Below, one piece after another: positions 63,917 to 64,000 of a stretch of 64,000 nucleotides of DNA. The DNA comes from Omphalotus guepiniiformis. Its lineage: Eukaryota; Basidiomycota; Agaricomycetes; Agaricales; Omphalotaceae. The DNA lies in assembly GCA_028554645.1 (NCBI GenBank), contig JAQOOI010000022.1:744001-808000 (forward strand), read 5' to 3'. Each line of letters begins with the position of its first letter. Position 1 is the first letter of the stretch. The notes beneath the pieces are model-generated. The model saw nothing but the letters and a program-made list of their open reading frames with translations. It was not told the DNA's origin and did not search any database. Both the position numbers and the translations under genes were made by a program.

Positions 63917-64000
63917 GCATAAGCTCAGCTGGGAACGTGACACGTTCAATCCTGGCTCATCCCAAACTTTGAACCTGTCTCAGTGGGATCTTCAACAACT

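Overview
The window is nuclear DNA of a filamentous basidiomycete, most likely an Agaricomycete. Genes carry many short introns (about 45-75 bp) with GTNNGT donors and CTRAY-like branch sites, exons are often tiny, intergenic gaps are small, and the protein families (DNMT1-type methyltransferase, DOP1, PDR-type ABC pump, fungal ERG1) fit that group. I see no operon, CRISPR array or plasmid-type feature. All gene models below were spliced by hand from the sequence and from recognised family motifs.

Layout. 1-5.3 kb: 3' part of a PDR/ABCG drug-efflux pump. 5.7-8.3 kb: ASE1/PRC1/MAP65 microtubule bundler. 8.9-10.2 kb (minus): mitochondrial NADH-cytochrome b5 reductase, divergent from a HOG1/p38 MAP kinase (10.6-12.5 kb). 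13.5-21 kb: simple repeats, then a decayed LINE-type non-LTR retrotransposon (ORF1-like part, endonuclease, reverse transcriptase, RNase H, Cys-His tail) ending in a short tandem tail. 21.7-30.7 kb: an IDO-fold protein whose proximal haem histidine position is Gln, an unknown protein, the ER protein RAMP4/Ysy6, an RBBP4/Hat2-type WD40 protein, ATP synthase subunit e, a broken gene copy and a GFA/CENP-V domain protein. 31-46 kb: an unknown nuclear-looking protein, the very large DOP1, BMT5, mitochondrial uL10m, FIP1 and squalene epoxidase ERG1. 46.2-51.7 kb: cytidine deaminase, followed after 59 bp by a complete DNMT1-type cytosine-5 methyltransferase. 52-64 kb: a TBC Rab-GAP, RNase H1, a small Pro/Ser-rich protein, an ING-PHD chromatin reader, an intron-bearing tRNA-Arg(CCT) and an F-box-like protein.

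How they work together. This is mostly a housekeeping neighbourhood. Chromatin and DNA-modification functions recur (DNMT1, ING-PHD, Hat2-type, RNase H1, cytidine deaminase), but nothing shows they form one pathway. The best candidates for a second look are the IDO-like protein without its haem-ligand His, a set of introns whose frame-keeping boundaries are not GT-AG (HOG1, RAMP4, DOP1, and two in DNMT1), a possible 3-nt microexon in DNMT1 motif X, stop-free 3n introns, and a duplicated C-terminal module in RNase H1. I did not find convincing evidence for a wholly new multi-gene system.
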